DNA of 64,000 nt from Nocardia xishanensis NBRC 101358 (GTDB lineage: Bacteria; Actinomycetota; Actinomycetes; Mycobacteriales; Mycobacteriaceae). The stretch is from assembly GCF_001613365.1 (NCBI RefSeq), contig NZ_BDCF01000047.1, positions 1 to 64,000 on the forward strand, given 5' to 3'. A program made the translations under genes and the position numbers. Numbering within the stretch: the stretch's first letter is position 1; every line of letters begins with the position of its first letter. Shown one piece after another: positions 42,601 to 50,562 of this stretch. Below the pieces are notes generated by a model. That model was not told the origin of the DNA, searched no databases, and worked only from the letters and a program-made list of their open reading frames with translations.

Positions 42601-43098
42601 GAACTGCAACAACGCGCAGTCGGCCGGCGCGCCCAATTCGCGCCGGTCGGGCGCTTGCGGCAGCTTTGCGCCGATCACCAGCGGCTCGTCGGTCCGCTCG
42701 GCCGCGACCGCCGCCCGGCGCACCAGGTCCTCGAATTCCGGGGAGGTGACCACCAGCCGCGGCTCGGCGGCGGTGAGGACGGCGGCGATGTGCGCGACGA
42801 TCTGGTCGAGATCGCCGAACATGGGCGGCGCGATCGGCGTGAACACACCGCCGCAGGCCCAGACGGCGTAAAAAGCCGCGGCGCAGGCGAATCCGGTGGG
42901 CATGATCACGCAGGCGCCCTCGCCGCCGGCGAATCCGTGTTCGCGCATCAGCGCGGCGATGGACCACGACTGCTCGGCCAGCTCGTGGTAGCTGCGGAAT
43001 TCCCAGCCGTCGGCCTCGTCGGCGAAGTGGACGCCGGTCTCCCGCGCCGGTCGCAGGAGCCAATCTCGCACGGCCGCAACATCTTTGTCAGGTACCAT
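39652..43098 (-). CDS. Fatty-acyl-AMP ligase fused to a nucleotidyltransferase and a PqqD-like segment
   Basis: The 1148-residue protein starts at an ATG behind AAGGAGAT. Residues 1-545 are a FadD/FAAL adenylation domain: P-loop FTSGSTGTPRG at 166-176, YGLAEAT at 317-323, YTGDAGF at 428-434 and Lys536 in RTSSGK. It would activate a carboxylic acid and load the ACP. Residues ~575-800 contain a polymerase-beta-type nucleotidyltransferase motif, GSLAEGFGNEGSDVDF at 606-621. Residues ~850-912 look like a PqqD-type winged helix (FALSDDAARAW then ELAEFVRLGLVGL). Residues 913-1148 are of unknown helical type. Such a combination is new to me. The middle and C-terminal calls are less sure than the ligase. 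Confidence 0.82.
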   Translation of the reverse strand: MVPDKDVAAVRDWLLRPARETGVHFADEADGWEFRSYHELAEQSWSIAALMREHGFAGGEGACVIMPTGFACAAAFYAVWACGGVFTPIAPPMFGDLDQIVAHIAAVLTAAEPRLVVTSPEFEDLVRRAAVAAERTDEPLVIGAKLPQAPDRRELGAPADCALLQFTSGSTGTPRGARVSWRNLANNIAMISRLIEWRPGEAMVSWLPLYHDMGLVGAFLTTVTNQGDLYLMRPDQFVRDPSRWLRAMASAQHSPSPSFALGYVAHRVRPEEIADLDLSGWRTLAVGSEPVEVADLQAFAELTGPRGFSMDAYTLAYGLAEATLMVTSSARRRPITALRLDTPNLRFGQPIRVLAESKLDDVHRVEGAGWITGLGFSTPESTVRAVDEAGRELPDGVLGELVVVGDSVAMGYTGNDGGATRILDGELYTGDAGFLYHGEVFVLGRMGTSLKVRGRSVFMEDVESRVARETGITKGKLAAVALTDRGSPGIALFAEAPSGEWIAQARRVIRGELGPAAAITIVTGPRGTIHRTSSGKPRRRHLWRMLQDGALAGVEVHEADGTTGSRTGPSAISAAPTLPVERVRQLLASALESIALPNDSSVLFEGSLAEGFGNEGSDVDFLAVVPGADDLPTLPTVLFIDGRRVEVRTRSVAQLRRQLEEAAAGDPAGLDEDLLNRCQRFLRATVVRPGSVDLDTLRALLPHDDFRIRMADWWTARAVHALRYAVALRTLRASDEAGEWARDGLLQAVKGWAARRGETYLETKWLPSQLDRIGAHDVIDRYRKLTDRAAWPEADGGIHCDPSTNGRRPRTEDVIWQGLWELVTDLGIERSDDPHRILFARRPGVTTWTIGGRVHVVRDDRDVFALSDDAARAWRSVIFKHSLRDVLARAPRDIATELAEFVRLGLVGLQWRGAAPIEPALAMCKPVAPYTPVPSAHRPALGLTGAARDDGIATLAPLPARRFTECGLHLVWSNIVLENAREDLAGAVKNGQGGVADIAAHRLVAMAVRVLLSAYGIHPLPADVAPSATVARSVPPGARRRAEVLAQLDAARRVRFSELLRGGGDTMAGLAILDDFVALVREVAGGADAALAFPASFDSREQWRRTLAIGYDWLRLAAYLNTDLPLDEARDLLTTGGHQPHLRESEPT

Positions 43099-45799
43099 CG
43101 CGGTGATCTCCTTCGGACAGCACAGTAACCGTTCCGGCCGTTCCGTCCACCCGAATTCGCATACTGGTCCGTATTCTCTTCGTGACGTCCGCGACCTGGA
43201 CGACCGTCGGCACCCCTAGTTCGCGCGCCACGATCGCCACGTGGGTCAGCGGGCTGCCGCGCTCGATCACCAGCGCCGACGCCGAGGGCAGCGCCGCGAC
43301 CCAACCCGGGTCGGTCCGGTAGGCCACCAGGATGCCGCCCGCGAAGTCGCTCGGCTCGCCGACGACCACCGCCTCGCCCTCGACGATCCCCGCCGCCGAT
43401 GGCGTGCCGCCGAGCACGGTGCCCACGGTCGCCGCGGGCATCTCGCGGACCGGCACCCAGCCTTGCGCGGCCAGTTCCGCCCGCCCGAACGCGCCGCCCC
43501 TGGTGACGAAGCGGGCGGGTGCGACCAGCTCGGCGTCCGCGGCGCACTGCGCCTTGCGCGCGGCGACCAGCGCGCGCAACGGGCCGGTGTCGTCGCCCTC
43601 GTAGCAGCCGCGCAGTTCGTCCACCGTCAGGTAGAACACATCGGCGAACTCGTCGAGCACGCCGCGTTCGGCCAAGTCACGGCCCATCGCCCGGATCATC
43701 CGCTTCACCATGCCGAAGGCCCTGGTGCGGCAGAACCGCAGCCGCTCGCGGTGGGCGGCGCACCGCGACACCTTGGCCCGCAAGCGCTCGTAGACGCGGC
43801 GGCGCGCGCCACTCAGATGGGCGTCGAGATAGGCCTCGGCCTCGTCGCGCCGATCGGACGGCGCGACGGCCTCGTGCACCCGGCCGAGCGCGCTGCGCAG
43901 CATGACGAACAAGCCCGACGGGTCCTCACGTAGATCCGGTGTCTCCAGCTTCAGCTCGTCCAGGCTGCGGTAGCCGTAGCGGTCCAGGTACGCGTCGACC
44001 TCGGCGCGGAAATCCGGGTGATCGGCCAGTGCGGCGAACAGCCGATCCGGCGGGGTCGACCGCACCAGCGCGGTCAGTTCCCGATCCGCGTCCACCGTCC
44101 TGGCCAACGCGGTCATCGCGCGGGCCGGCTCGGCCGATTCGACGTCGGCGCCGGGCCCGACGACCGCGTACAGGAACCACTCGGGCGCCTTCGGCAGCAG
44201 CGCCTTGGTCAGCGCGTAGAGCAGGCCGGTGCAGGTCAGCAGGATCGCGTCGAGCACCATCAGCGGACCCCAGCGCTCGACGAGATCACGATCGACTTCG
44301 CGATAGGCGGCATAGGCTTCCGCGCCGGACAGCGACGCGTAGTCGAGTCCGTCGTATTCGTCGTAGACGCGGTAGAACTCGGTGCGAAAGTCCTCGACCA
44401 TGGCGTCGATGCCGAACAGCCGCCGCAGATAGGTCACCGTCGTCACCGTGCGGGATCGCAGGCGCGCCAGCGGGTTGTGGAAGACGAAGGGACGCAAGTT
44501 TTTCGCGATGTCGTCCGCGAGCGGCTCGGCTACGCCGAGCGCGGCCTCCAGCACCCGGCGGTTGAGCGGGTAGCCCGGCGCGATGCCAACCATCCGGTAC
44601 CAGTGCAGCAGGTTGTAGTAGACCCGGCCGTGAAAGTAACCGAGCAGCACCGGAGTCCACGCGTCGGTTTGCCGCAGCTGGTCGCGCGGCACGCGCAACG
44701 AGGCGGCATAGCCGCGGTATACGCGGCCGTAGATGCCCGCCGCGGTGGTGTAGGTCAGCGGGGAGGTGATGCCGCTGAAACTCTCGATGATGTTCGAGTT
44801 GTCCCAGATTCGGAGTTCGCCGGGCGCGAGGGTCTCACCGGCGCCGCGCAGCGGTGCGTTCGCGGGTTTCGGTTCGGTGGTGATCGGGCGGGACTGAAGC
44901 ACCCACAGGCCGACGTCGTCAAGCGCCCACTCGATGTCCTGCGGTGCGCCGCAGATGATTTCGAGCTTACGGCCCAGCTCCGCCAGCTCGGCGATCTCGG
45001 CGCCGGTGAGCACGGCGCGCTCGCGCAGCGCCGCCGCCACCTCGCCGGCCTCGCACCCCTGCTCCGCGGCGGGGGTGTAGCTGCTGTCCTTGTCGCCGAT
45101 GATCGTGTCGAGCACGGCGCCGGTCGCCTTCTCGACGGTGACCGTGTCCGCGTCCACCGCGCCGGACACCAAGCCCTCGCCGAGGCCGTACACCGCGCTG
45201 ATCAGCAGTTCTCCCGGCACGCCGGTGCTGGGATTCGCGGTGAACAGCACACCGCTGGCCCGCGCGGACACCAGACGTTGCAGTACAACGCCCGGCGCGC
45301 CACCGACCGGACGCGACCGCGCGGAGGCGTACCGTATCGACCGCTCGGAGAAGGCGGACGCCCAGCAGTCCCGCACCCGGCCGGCCACCGCTTCGATCCC
45401 GTTGACGTTGAGGAAGGAGTCGAACTGACCCGCGTAGGAGTGCTCGGCGCCGTCCTCGGCGACCGTCGAGGAACGCACCGCGACCGGTCCGCCGCCGATT
45501 CTCGCGTACCCGTCGGCGATGAGTTCCCGCAGGTCGGAGGGCAGCGGCGCGGAACCGATCGCCGCGCGCAGTTCGGCGCCGAGCGCCAGCGCGCGATCCA
45601 GGTCGTCCGCCGCACCGATCGCGGAAAACCGTTCGGCCAGTTCGTGTTCGGCGAGGAAGCGCGCGAACGCGTCGGTGCCGAGCGCCACCCAGTCCGGAAC
45701 GCGGAAACCGCTGTTCTGTACGGTGTGCAATCCGCGCGCCTTACCGCCCCCCAGCGCGGCGATCTTCGCCAGTTCGTCCCACGGCCCGAGTACCTGCAC
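43088..45799 (-). CDS. PEP synthase/pyruvate phosphate dikinase-like phosphotransferase
   Basis: This 903-residue protein has a GTG start behind GGGAGAG and is the first gene of the operon. The N-terminal ~315 residues form a PPDK-type ATP-grasp domain (GGGKARGLHTV, VRSSTVAEDGAEHSYAGQF, ASGVLFTANPSTGVPGE, DIEWALDD). A ~400-residue helical middle replaces the normal PEP-synthase architecture. The last ~90 residues are the swivelling phosphohistidine domain with His853 in GSPLTHVAIVARELG. The order ATP-grasp, insert, His domain, with no PEP/pyruvate barrel, is that of rifampin-phosphotransferase-like enzymes, which phosphorylate small molecules. It may activate the pathway intermediate or confer self-resistance. 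It overlaps the ligase start by 11 bases. Confidence 0.82.
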   Translation of the reverse strand: MQVLGPWDELAKIAALGGGKARGLHTVQNSGFRVPDWVALGTDAFARFLAEHELAERFSAIGAADDLDRALALGAELRAAIGSAPLPSDLRELIADGYARIGGGPVAVRSSTVAEDGAEHSYAGQFDSFLNVNGIEAVAGRVRDCWASAFSERSIRYASARSRPVGGAPGVVLQRLVSARASGVLFTANPSTGVPGELLISAVYGLGEGLVSGAVDADTVTVEKATGAVLDTIIGDKDSSYTPAAEQGCEAGEVAAALRERAVLTGAEIAELAELGRKLEIICGAPQDIEWALDDVGLWVLQSRPITTEPKPANAPLRGAGETLAPGELRIWDNSNIIESFSGITSPLTYTTAAGIYGRVYRGYAASLRVPRDQLRQTDAWTPVLLGYFHGRVYYNLLHWYRMVGIAPGYPLNRRVLEAALGVAEPLADDIAKNLRPFVFHNPLARLRSRTVTTVTYLRRLFGIDAMVEDFRTEFYRVYDEYDGLDYASLSGAEAYAAYREVDRDLVERWGPLMVLDAILLTCTGLLYALTKALLPKAPEWFLYAVVGPGADVESAEPARAMTALARTVDADRELTALVRSTPPDRLFAALADHPDFRAEVDAYLDRYGYRSLDELKLETPDLREDPSGLFVMLRSALGRVHEAVAPSDRRDEAEAYLDAHLSGARRRVYERLRAKVSRCAAHRERLRFCRTRAFGMVKRMIRAMGRDLAERGVLDEFADVFYLTVDELRGCYEGDDTGPLRALVAARKAQCAADAELVAPARFVTRGGAFGRAELAAQGWVPVREMPAATVGTVLGGTPSAAGIVEGEAVVVGEPSDFAGGILVAYRTDPGWVAALPSASALVIERGSPLTHVAIVARELGVPTVVQVADVTKRIRTSMRIRVDGTAGTVTVLSEGDHRDGT

Positions 45800-45886
45800 G
45801 GCATCTCTCCCATCGCCCCTGATCGACGCGCCGGAGCCGGGCGCCCCGGGCCCACGATCGGCCGCGCGAAAACCAAGGGTTCGTCT

Positions 45887-45896
45887 GGATATATCC
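45887..45896. promoter_or_regulatory. GGATATATCC palindrome in the operon/ESX divergent promoter
   Basis: A perfect 10-bp palindrome, the most AT-rich spot in the 219-bp space between the PPDK-like gene and the EspG gene. It could hold a -10 box for the eight-gene operon, whose start codon is about 90 bases away, or a regulator site. It does not match the known gamma-butyrolactone receptor element. Confidence 0.3.
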
Positions 45897-46018
45897 GGTT
45901 TTCCGGCTCGGCGTTAGCCCCTGATCCAGTGGTACCAGTTCCCGAACAGTTCGTCGCGCGGTGCGTGACACCGATATGCTGCGGGCAGTTCGGTGGGTTC
46001 GGTGAGGAGTGATTCGGC

Positions 46019-46732
46019 GTGGGTTGGACGTTCACCCCGGACGAGTTCGCCCACATATGGCGAGAAACAGAGGTGGATCGTCACCCGTACCCGCTGCGCA
46101 TCCTCGAGACGCCGCGCACCGAGCACGAGGCCGAGGCGCTGCGCGCCCAGCTGAACCAGCGCCTGCCGCTCGGCGCCGACCCGGACCTGTCGGCCTGCTT
46201 GCGGATCCTCGCCGAACCACACACCAGGATCGTGGCCATCGGCGGCGCACACACCCCGAACAGCGAGCTGCGACTGCTGGCATGCGCGGTGTACGACCGC
46301 GCGGTGCTCGCCATCCAGGAGCCCGGCACCCGACCCGATTTCGGCGGTCGCGTGCGCATCTCGATCGGGCACGCGAGCAAGCTGGGCAGCCGCATCGCCA
46401 CGCTGCTGCCGAGAACGCCCGCCGGGCGTGAACCCGCCCGTGCGGCCGCCGCCGCCGCGGTCCGCGACACCGAGACCGTCATCGCCGCCCAACCCGCCGC
46501 GCCCCTCATCCGCAGGCTGCTGCTCAAACCGCACACCGCCGAGGGACACCTGCGCATCGAAGCGCGGCTGGATCGTGACGAACCGGTCCCCGCGATCCAC
46601 TACACCTGGATCGATGTGCAGGGCGACGGGCGTTACCTGATCAAGGCGGGCGACACGGTGCACATCGTGCCCGCCTCGCCCGAGCAAGTCGCCGCACAAT
46701 TGCAGAAACGCATTCCGGCTCAGGCACGTTGA
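46019..46732 (+). CDS. EspG-family ESX secretion chaperone
   Basis: This 237-residue protein has a GTG start. It matches EspG in opening with a strand-rich domain (WTFTPDEFAHIWRET, DRHPYPLRI), a central ACAVYDRAVLAIQEPG strand and a C-terminal TVHIVPASPEQVAAQLQ helix. EspG proteins bind the PPE half of PE/PPE pairs in the cytosol and deliver them to type VII secretion systems. Two ESX substrate-like genes follow on the same strand after 147 bases, consistent with a chaperone-substrate set. No ESX membrane component is in the window. Confidence 0.85.
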   Translation: MGWTFTPDEFAHIWRETEVDRHPYPLRILETPRTEHEAEALRAQLNQRLPLGADPDLSACLRILAEPHTRIVAIGGAHTPNSELRLLACAVYDRAVLAIQEPGTRPDFGGRVRISIGHASKLGSRIATLLPRTPAGREPARAAAAAAVRDTETVIAAQPAAPLIRRLLLKPHTAEGHLRIEARLDRDEPVPAIHYTWIDVQGDGRYLIKAGDTVHIVPASPEQVAAQLQKRIPAQAR

Positions 46733-46879
46733 GCGGCGCGAACTTTCGGCGGATTCCGTCCAGCCCAGTGCATATCAGGCGTACCTTGCCTCCGCTTCTG
46801 CCACGCGCACGCTTTCGACGGACTCCGTCCGGCGGCACCCATTAGGCTTAGGCGGACCGACCGATCAACGGGGGTGCGC

Positions 46880-47254
46880 ATGACGATCGAGACCAGCCGA
46901 GCCGATATAGCGCGGTTCAAGCAGGAAGCGCAGGCAGGCACCGTCAAGTTCGATCCGGACGCCGCGCGGCGGTGCGCCGAGATGTACGACAACCAGGCCG
47001 ACCGGCTGATTTATTTGCAGCAGCGGCTCGAATCCGTAGCCGAACTAAAGGGATTCGGCGGCTTCGTCTCCGCGCAGCAATTGCAGGCCGGCTTCGGGCA
47101 CAAAGCGCGCGACGCGGCGGCACTGCTCGACCATTACATCGAGGCCGCCTACCGCATGAAGGAAGCGTTCCTGATCAGCGCCGGACTCTACGAAGAAGCC
47201 GACGCCGCCAACGCGGCCGCGCTGCGCGCGGTGGAAACGAGGCTGCCCCGATGA
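46880..47254 (+). CDS. Small ESX-associated helical protein (PE/WXG-like partner)
   Basis: From the ATG at 46880 it has 124 residues (a GTG two codons earlier is possible). It is predicted all-helical: an N-terminal helix (RADIARFKQEAQAG), a long helix (RRCAEMYDNQADRLIYLQQRLESV), a turn with GFGGF and a second long helix ending EEADAANAAALRAVET. The helix-turn-helix layout and size are those of ESX substrate partners, although a strict WXG turn is missing. Its stop overlaps the PPE-like start (ATGA), so the two should be co-translated and probably pair before export. Confidence 0.7.
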   Translation: MTIETSRADIARFKQEAQAGTVKFDPDAARRCAEMYDNQADRLIYLQQRLESVAELKGFGGFVSAQQLQAGFGHKARDAAALLDHYIEAAYRMKEAFLISAGLYEEADAANAAALRAVETRLPR

Positions 47255-48684
47255 CCGGCACCGACCCCACCTACATCAACTCGATGGAGCACTTCGAGTC
47301 GATGCCGCACGAGGAGATCTACGCCAAGACCCAGCAGATCGACGCGGGCGAGATCCTGCGCGCCTCGGTCACCTGGCTCGAGGTCGCCGCCGCGCTGGCC
47401 ACGTCGATGCCGCTCACCCGCGGCGGCGCCGACCGGGTCATGAACGGCATGGAATGGGAAGGCGCCGCCGCCAACGCCGCCTACGCGAGCACCCGCGGCT
47501 TCGCCGCCTCCGTCGACGAACTCAGCGCCGTCATGGGACAGGTCGGCGCGCGGCTCGGCGGCGTCGCGGCGGCGGCCGAAGCGGTCAAGCTGGCCGTCGT
47601 GCCGCCCGGCAGCTCAGGGCCGATCGGCGCCATCGCGCAACTGCTCGAGGCGGCGAACGTCATCGACGCGCAGATGGCGCAGGAAGCGCTGCGTCAAGAA
47701 GCCGTGCTCGCGATGAACATGGTGTACAAGCCCGCCTACACGATGGCGGGCAACGGCGTCCCCGCGTTGCCGGAACCTCCTGTGCTGCCGGGTATTCCGG
47801 ACGCCGGGGTGATCCCGCAGTCGTCGAACGGGTCGACGGGGCACCGAGCGCCGGGCAAGGAGTCCCCGGAAGGGACGGAAAGCGTTCCGCCGGAATCGGA
47901 TTCGCAGTCCGAACCGCCCATCGATTCGGCACCCGATCCGTCGTCGCCGGAATCGCGGACCCCGACACCCGAGGCACCCCCTTCCCAGGACATCCAGCCA
48001 CCGACTCACGAGACCCCGGCGCCACCGACCACGGAGGCACCGACCACGGAGGCACCGCCGCCGACCCAAGGCACCCCCGCACCGCCGACCCAGAGCGTGC
48101 CGTCGCCTACACAAGAAGCTCCGGCACCGCCGCCGAGCCAGGCACCACCAACTCAGGACACCCCGGCACCGCCGACCGAGAACACACCATCACCTACGCA
48201 AGAGGCTCCGGCACCACCGCCGACCCAGGATGCCCCCGTGCCGCCGCCCATCCACGAGCCGCCTACTCGAGACGTACCGACTCCTACCCAGGAAGCCCCG
48301 GCACCGCCGACTGCCCAGGCGCCGCCGACCCTGGACGCACCGCCGCCTACCCAACAGGCCCCGGCACCGCCACCGCAGCAGGTGCAACCTCCACCTCAGG
48401 ACACCCCCGCGCCGCCATCCCCCCAGGCACCCCCGACCCTGGACACACCACCGCCTACCCCACAGGCCCCGGCGCCCCCGCCACCCCAGGAGATTCCCGC
48501 GCCACCACCCGCTCACGAAGCTCCACCCCCGCCGGCACCGGCCCCGCCATCCGGCGAAACCCAGCCGCTACCCGACCTGGGCGGCCAGCCCGGCGTCACC
48601 GGCCCAATCCCGGACGCCCAAAACCAGGGCTCCGCCAACACCGACCAACCCGGCGTAGTCCCCCGATCCGGCACAACCAGCTAA
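47251..48684 (+). CDS. PPE-like ESX substrate with Pro/Thr-rich repeat tail
   Basis: The 477-residue protein has an N-terminal helical domain (residues 1-165) of PPE/WXG type: NGMEWEGAAANAAYASTRGF provides the WxG-like turn, followed by a long helix (VDELSAVMGQVGARLGG). After a linker, residues ~225-450 are a low-complexity tail built from PAPP, PTQE, PPPTQ and APPTLD units, about half proline. The tail ends in QPLPDLGGQPGVTG. Pro-rich tails of secreted ESX proteins span or contact the cell wall. EspG and the partner gene precede it, so export through an ESX system is the likely fate. No enzymatic domain follows the tail. Confidence 0.82.
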   Translation: MTGTDPTYINSMEHFESMPHEEIYAKTQQIDAGEILRASVTWLEVAAALATSMPLTRGGADRVMNGMEWEGAAANAAYASTRGFAASVDELSAVMGQVGARLGGVAAAAEAVKLAVVPPGSSGPIGAIAQLLEAANVIDAQMAQEALRQEAVLAMNMVYKPAYTMAGNGVPALPEPPVLPGIPDAGVIPQSSNGSTGHRAPGKESPEGTESVPPESDSQSEPPIDSAPDPSSPESRTPTPEAPPSQDIQPPTHETPAPPTTEAPTTEAPPPTQGTPAPPTQSVPSPTQEAPAPPPSQAPPTQDTPAPPTENTPSPTQEAPAPPPTQDAPVPPPIHEPPTRDVPTPTQEAPAPPTAQAPPTLDAPPPTQQAPAPPPQQVQPPPQDTPAPPSPQAPPTLDTPPPTPQAPAPPPPQEIPAPPPAHEAPPPPAPAPPSGETQPLPDLGGQPGVTGPIPDAQNQGSANTDQPGVVPRSGTTS

Positions 48685-48710
48685 CGCACCGACCCGGCAC
48701 CCGAGAGCCG

Positions 48711-49188
48711 TCGCGTACCTTCGCACTCCTCGCACCGGCCACAACCCCTGCGAGGAGCGCGCAGGATATGCGAGCTCACGTGGCACTACGGGCAGCGGCA
48801 CCAACGCGGCGCCTGGTGCCGCGACGCAGCGGCTTTCGCGCGGTTGCGCGCACCGCTGACACTCCTCGCATACCTTTCGCACTCCGCGCGCACGGCACAC
48901 CCCGTGCGAGGAGCGCAGAAGGTAAGCGAGCTGCACGTGGCGCCAGCAGGCAGTACCTGCCCACCGCGACGGCCGGTTGCTGCGGCGTACGCGTTTCATA
49001 CGGTCCTACATGGCAAACCGCCACCGAGCACCAACCGGGCGCCGAACATGTTGCGCCGCAGCGCTTCCGCGTGGTGTCGCGCGCCGCTCGTACGCCTCGC
49101 AGGCCCCTCGCACTCCTCGCAGGCTCCACGATCGCTGCGAGGAGTTCACAAGGTATGCGACGTGCACATGGCACTGACGGCAGTGCCG
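48711..49188. repeat. Three dispersed ~90-100-bp hairpin repeats in a 620-bp gene-free gap
   Basis: Between the PPE-like stop and the proB stop no convincing gene is seen. Three related copies lie at about 48711-48805, 48867-48955 and 49089-49188. Each has CGCACTCCTCGCA-like sequence, a ~20-base spacer, its inverse TGCGAGGAG, then CGCA(A)GGTATGCGA-like and a TGCACRTGGCRC-like block ending in GGCAGTGCC or similar. The arms CTCCTCGCA/TGCGAGGAG can fold into hairpins. Copy 2's left arm is degenerate (CACTCCGCG). The copies are separated by unrelated sequence of 60-130 bases. It may be a mobile palindromic element or a terminator-like array. Confidence 0.65.
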
Positions 49189-49304
49189 GTGCGGCGCTGG
49201 ATTGCTCTGTGGCGCAGAAAATTTCGCATGGTGCCAGGGAGCGCTCGGCCCCCTCGCGCAGCCGGTGGGTGTGTGCGGAATACGCGCCGTATGTTGGCCT
49301 GGGG

Positions 49305-50453
49305 TCAGGCTTTGACCAAGTCGTCGGCGTGGATTACCGGGCGCTGCATGGTGTCCGGGAGTTCGGTGGTGGAGCGGCCGAGCATGGTGGAGAGTTCGGT
49401 GCTGTCGTATTCGACGACCCCGCGGGCGATCAGGCGGTGGTCGGGCGCGAGGAGGTCGACCACGTCGCCGCCGTAGAAGCGACCGCGGACGGCCGTGATG
49501 CCAGCGGCGAGCAGGGAGCGACGGCGGTGGGCGACGGCCTGCACGGCGCCTTCGTCGAGGACGAGGGCGCCGCGGCTGTCGGCCGCGTGCCGGACCCAGA
49601 ACTTGCGGGCCGACAGGCGGACCGGACGCGCGGCGAAGGCGGTGCCGACGGTGCCGGAGGCGAGCGCGGTGGCGGCCTCCTCGGCGGCGGCGAGCAGGAC
49701 GGGGACGCCCGCGTCGGCGGCCAGCCGCGCGGCGGAGAGCTTGGAGGCCATGCCGCCGGTGCCGAGCGCGCCACCGCTTCCCGCGATGACGCCGTCCAGA
49801 TCCGCGCTGCTGCGCACCTCGGGAATGAAATTGGCGGCGCCCTTGCGGGGATCGCCGTCGTAGAGGCCCTCCACGTCGGAGAGCAGGATCAGGGCGTCGG
49901 CGCCGACCAGGTGTGCGACGAGCGCCGCGAGCCGATCGTTGTCGCCGAATCGGATCTCTTCGGTGGCGACGGTGTCGTTCTCGTTCACCACCGCGACCGC
50001 GCCGAGCGAGCGCAGCCGGTCCAGGGTGCGCTGGGCGTTGCGGTGGTGCTCGCGGCGGGAGAAATCGTCGGCGCTGAGCAACACCTGCCCGACCGTGCGG
50101 CCGTAGCGGGCGAAGGAGGTGCCCCACGCGTGCGCCAGCGCCAGCTGGCCGACGCTGGCCGCCGCCTGCTTTGTCGCCAGATCCCTTGGGCGACTGGACA
50201 ACCCGAGCGGAGCGATACCCGCGCCAATGGCGCCGGACGAGACGACGACGACGTCCGATCCCGCGCGCATGCGTGCCTCGACCGCATCGGCGAGACGATC
50301 GAGCCGCGTCGTGTCCAGACCGCCTTTCAGGCTGGTCAAGGCCGACGACCCGATCTTCACCACGACACTGCGCGCCGCGGCGATCGCCTGCCGCGCCTCA
50401 CTGAGCCCGCCGGGCGACACCGCGTCCGCTAGCTCCGAATTCACCTGCGTCAC
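49305..50453 (-). CDS. proB: Glutamate 5-kinase
   Basis: A GTG at 50453 with AGGGGAG seven bases upstream gives 382 residues. The amino-acid kinase domain shows VVVKIGSSALT, VVSSGAIGAG, VVNENDTVATEEIRFGDND and LLSDVEGLYDGDP. A C-terminal PUA domain follows (ALVLDEGAVQAV, then VARGVVEYDS-like). ProB phosphorylates glutamate for proline synthesis and is usually inhibited by proline. It follows obg with 109 bases between, as in other Mycobacteriales. Its pathway partner proA is on the same strand but 43 kb away. Confidence 0.96.
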   Translation of the reverse strand: MTQVNSELADAVSPGGLSEARQAIAAARSVVVKIGSSALTSLKGGLDTTRLDRLADAVEARMRAGSDVVVVSSGAIGAGIAPLGLSSRPRDLATKQAAASVGQLALAHAWGTSFARYGRTVGQVLLSADDFSRREHHRNAQRTLDRLRSLGAVAVVNENDTVATEEIRFGDNDRLAALVAHLVGADALILLSDVEGLYDGDPRKGAANFIPEVRSSADLDGVIAGSGGALGTGGMASKLSAARLAADAGVPVLLAAAEEAATALASGTVGTAFAARPVRLSARKFWVRHAADSRGALVLDEGAVQAVAHRRRSLLAAGITAVRGRFYGGDVVDLLAPDHRLIARGVVEYDSTELSTMLGRSTTELPDTMQRPVIHADDLVKA

Positions 50454-50562
50454 AACTGAACTCCCCTGTACCGCAACCGAAAGAACTACCCGGCCTGCCA
50501 CATCGGCCGTTCCCGGGAAATGCCGCCACCAGAGGTTCGAAACCGTTCGGTGGCGGCACTTC

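Noticed and set aside
45800..46018. Butyrolactone autoregulatory element at the operon promoter
   Set aside because: GGATATATCC does not match the known receptor-binding consensus; only a generic palindrome can be claimed.
48685..49304. Coding potential in the PPE-proB gap
   Set aside because: Open frames here are Arg/Ala-rich, cross the repeat copies and lack ribosome sites; none looks like a gene.
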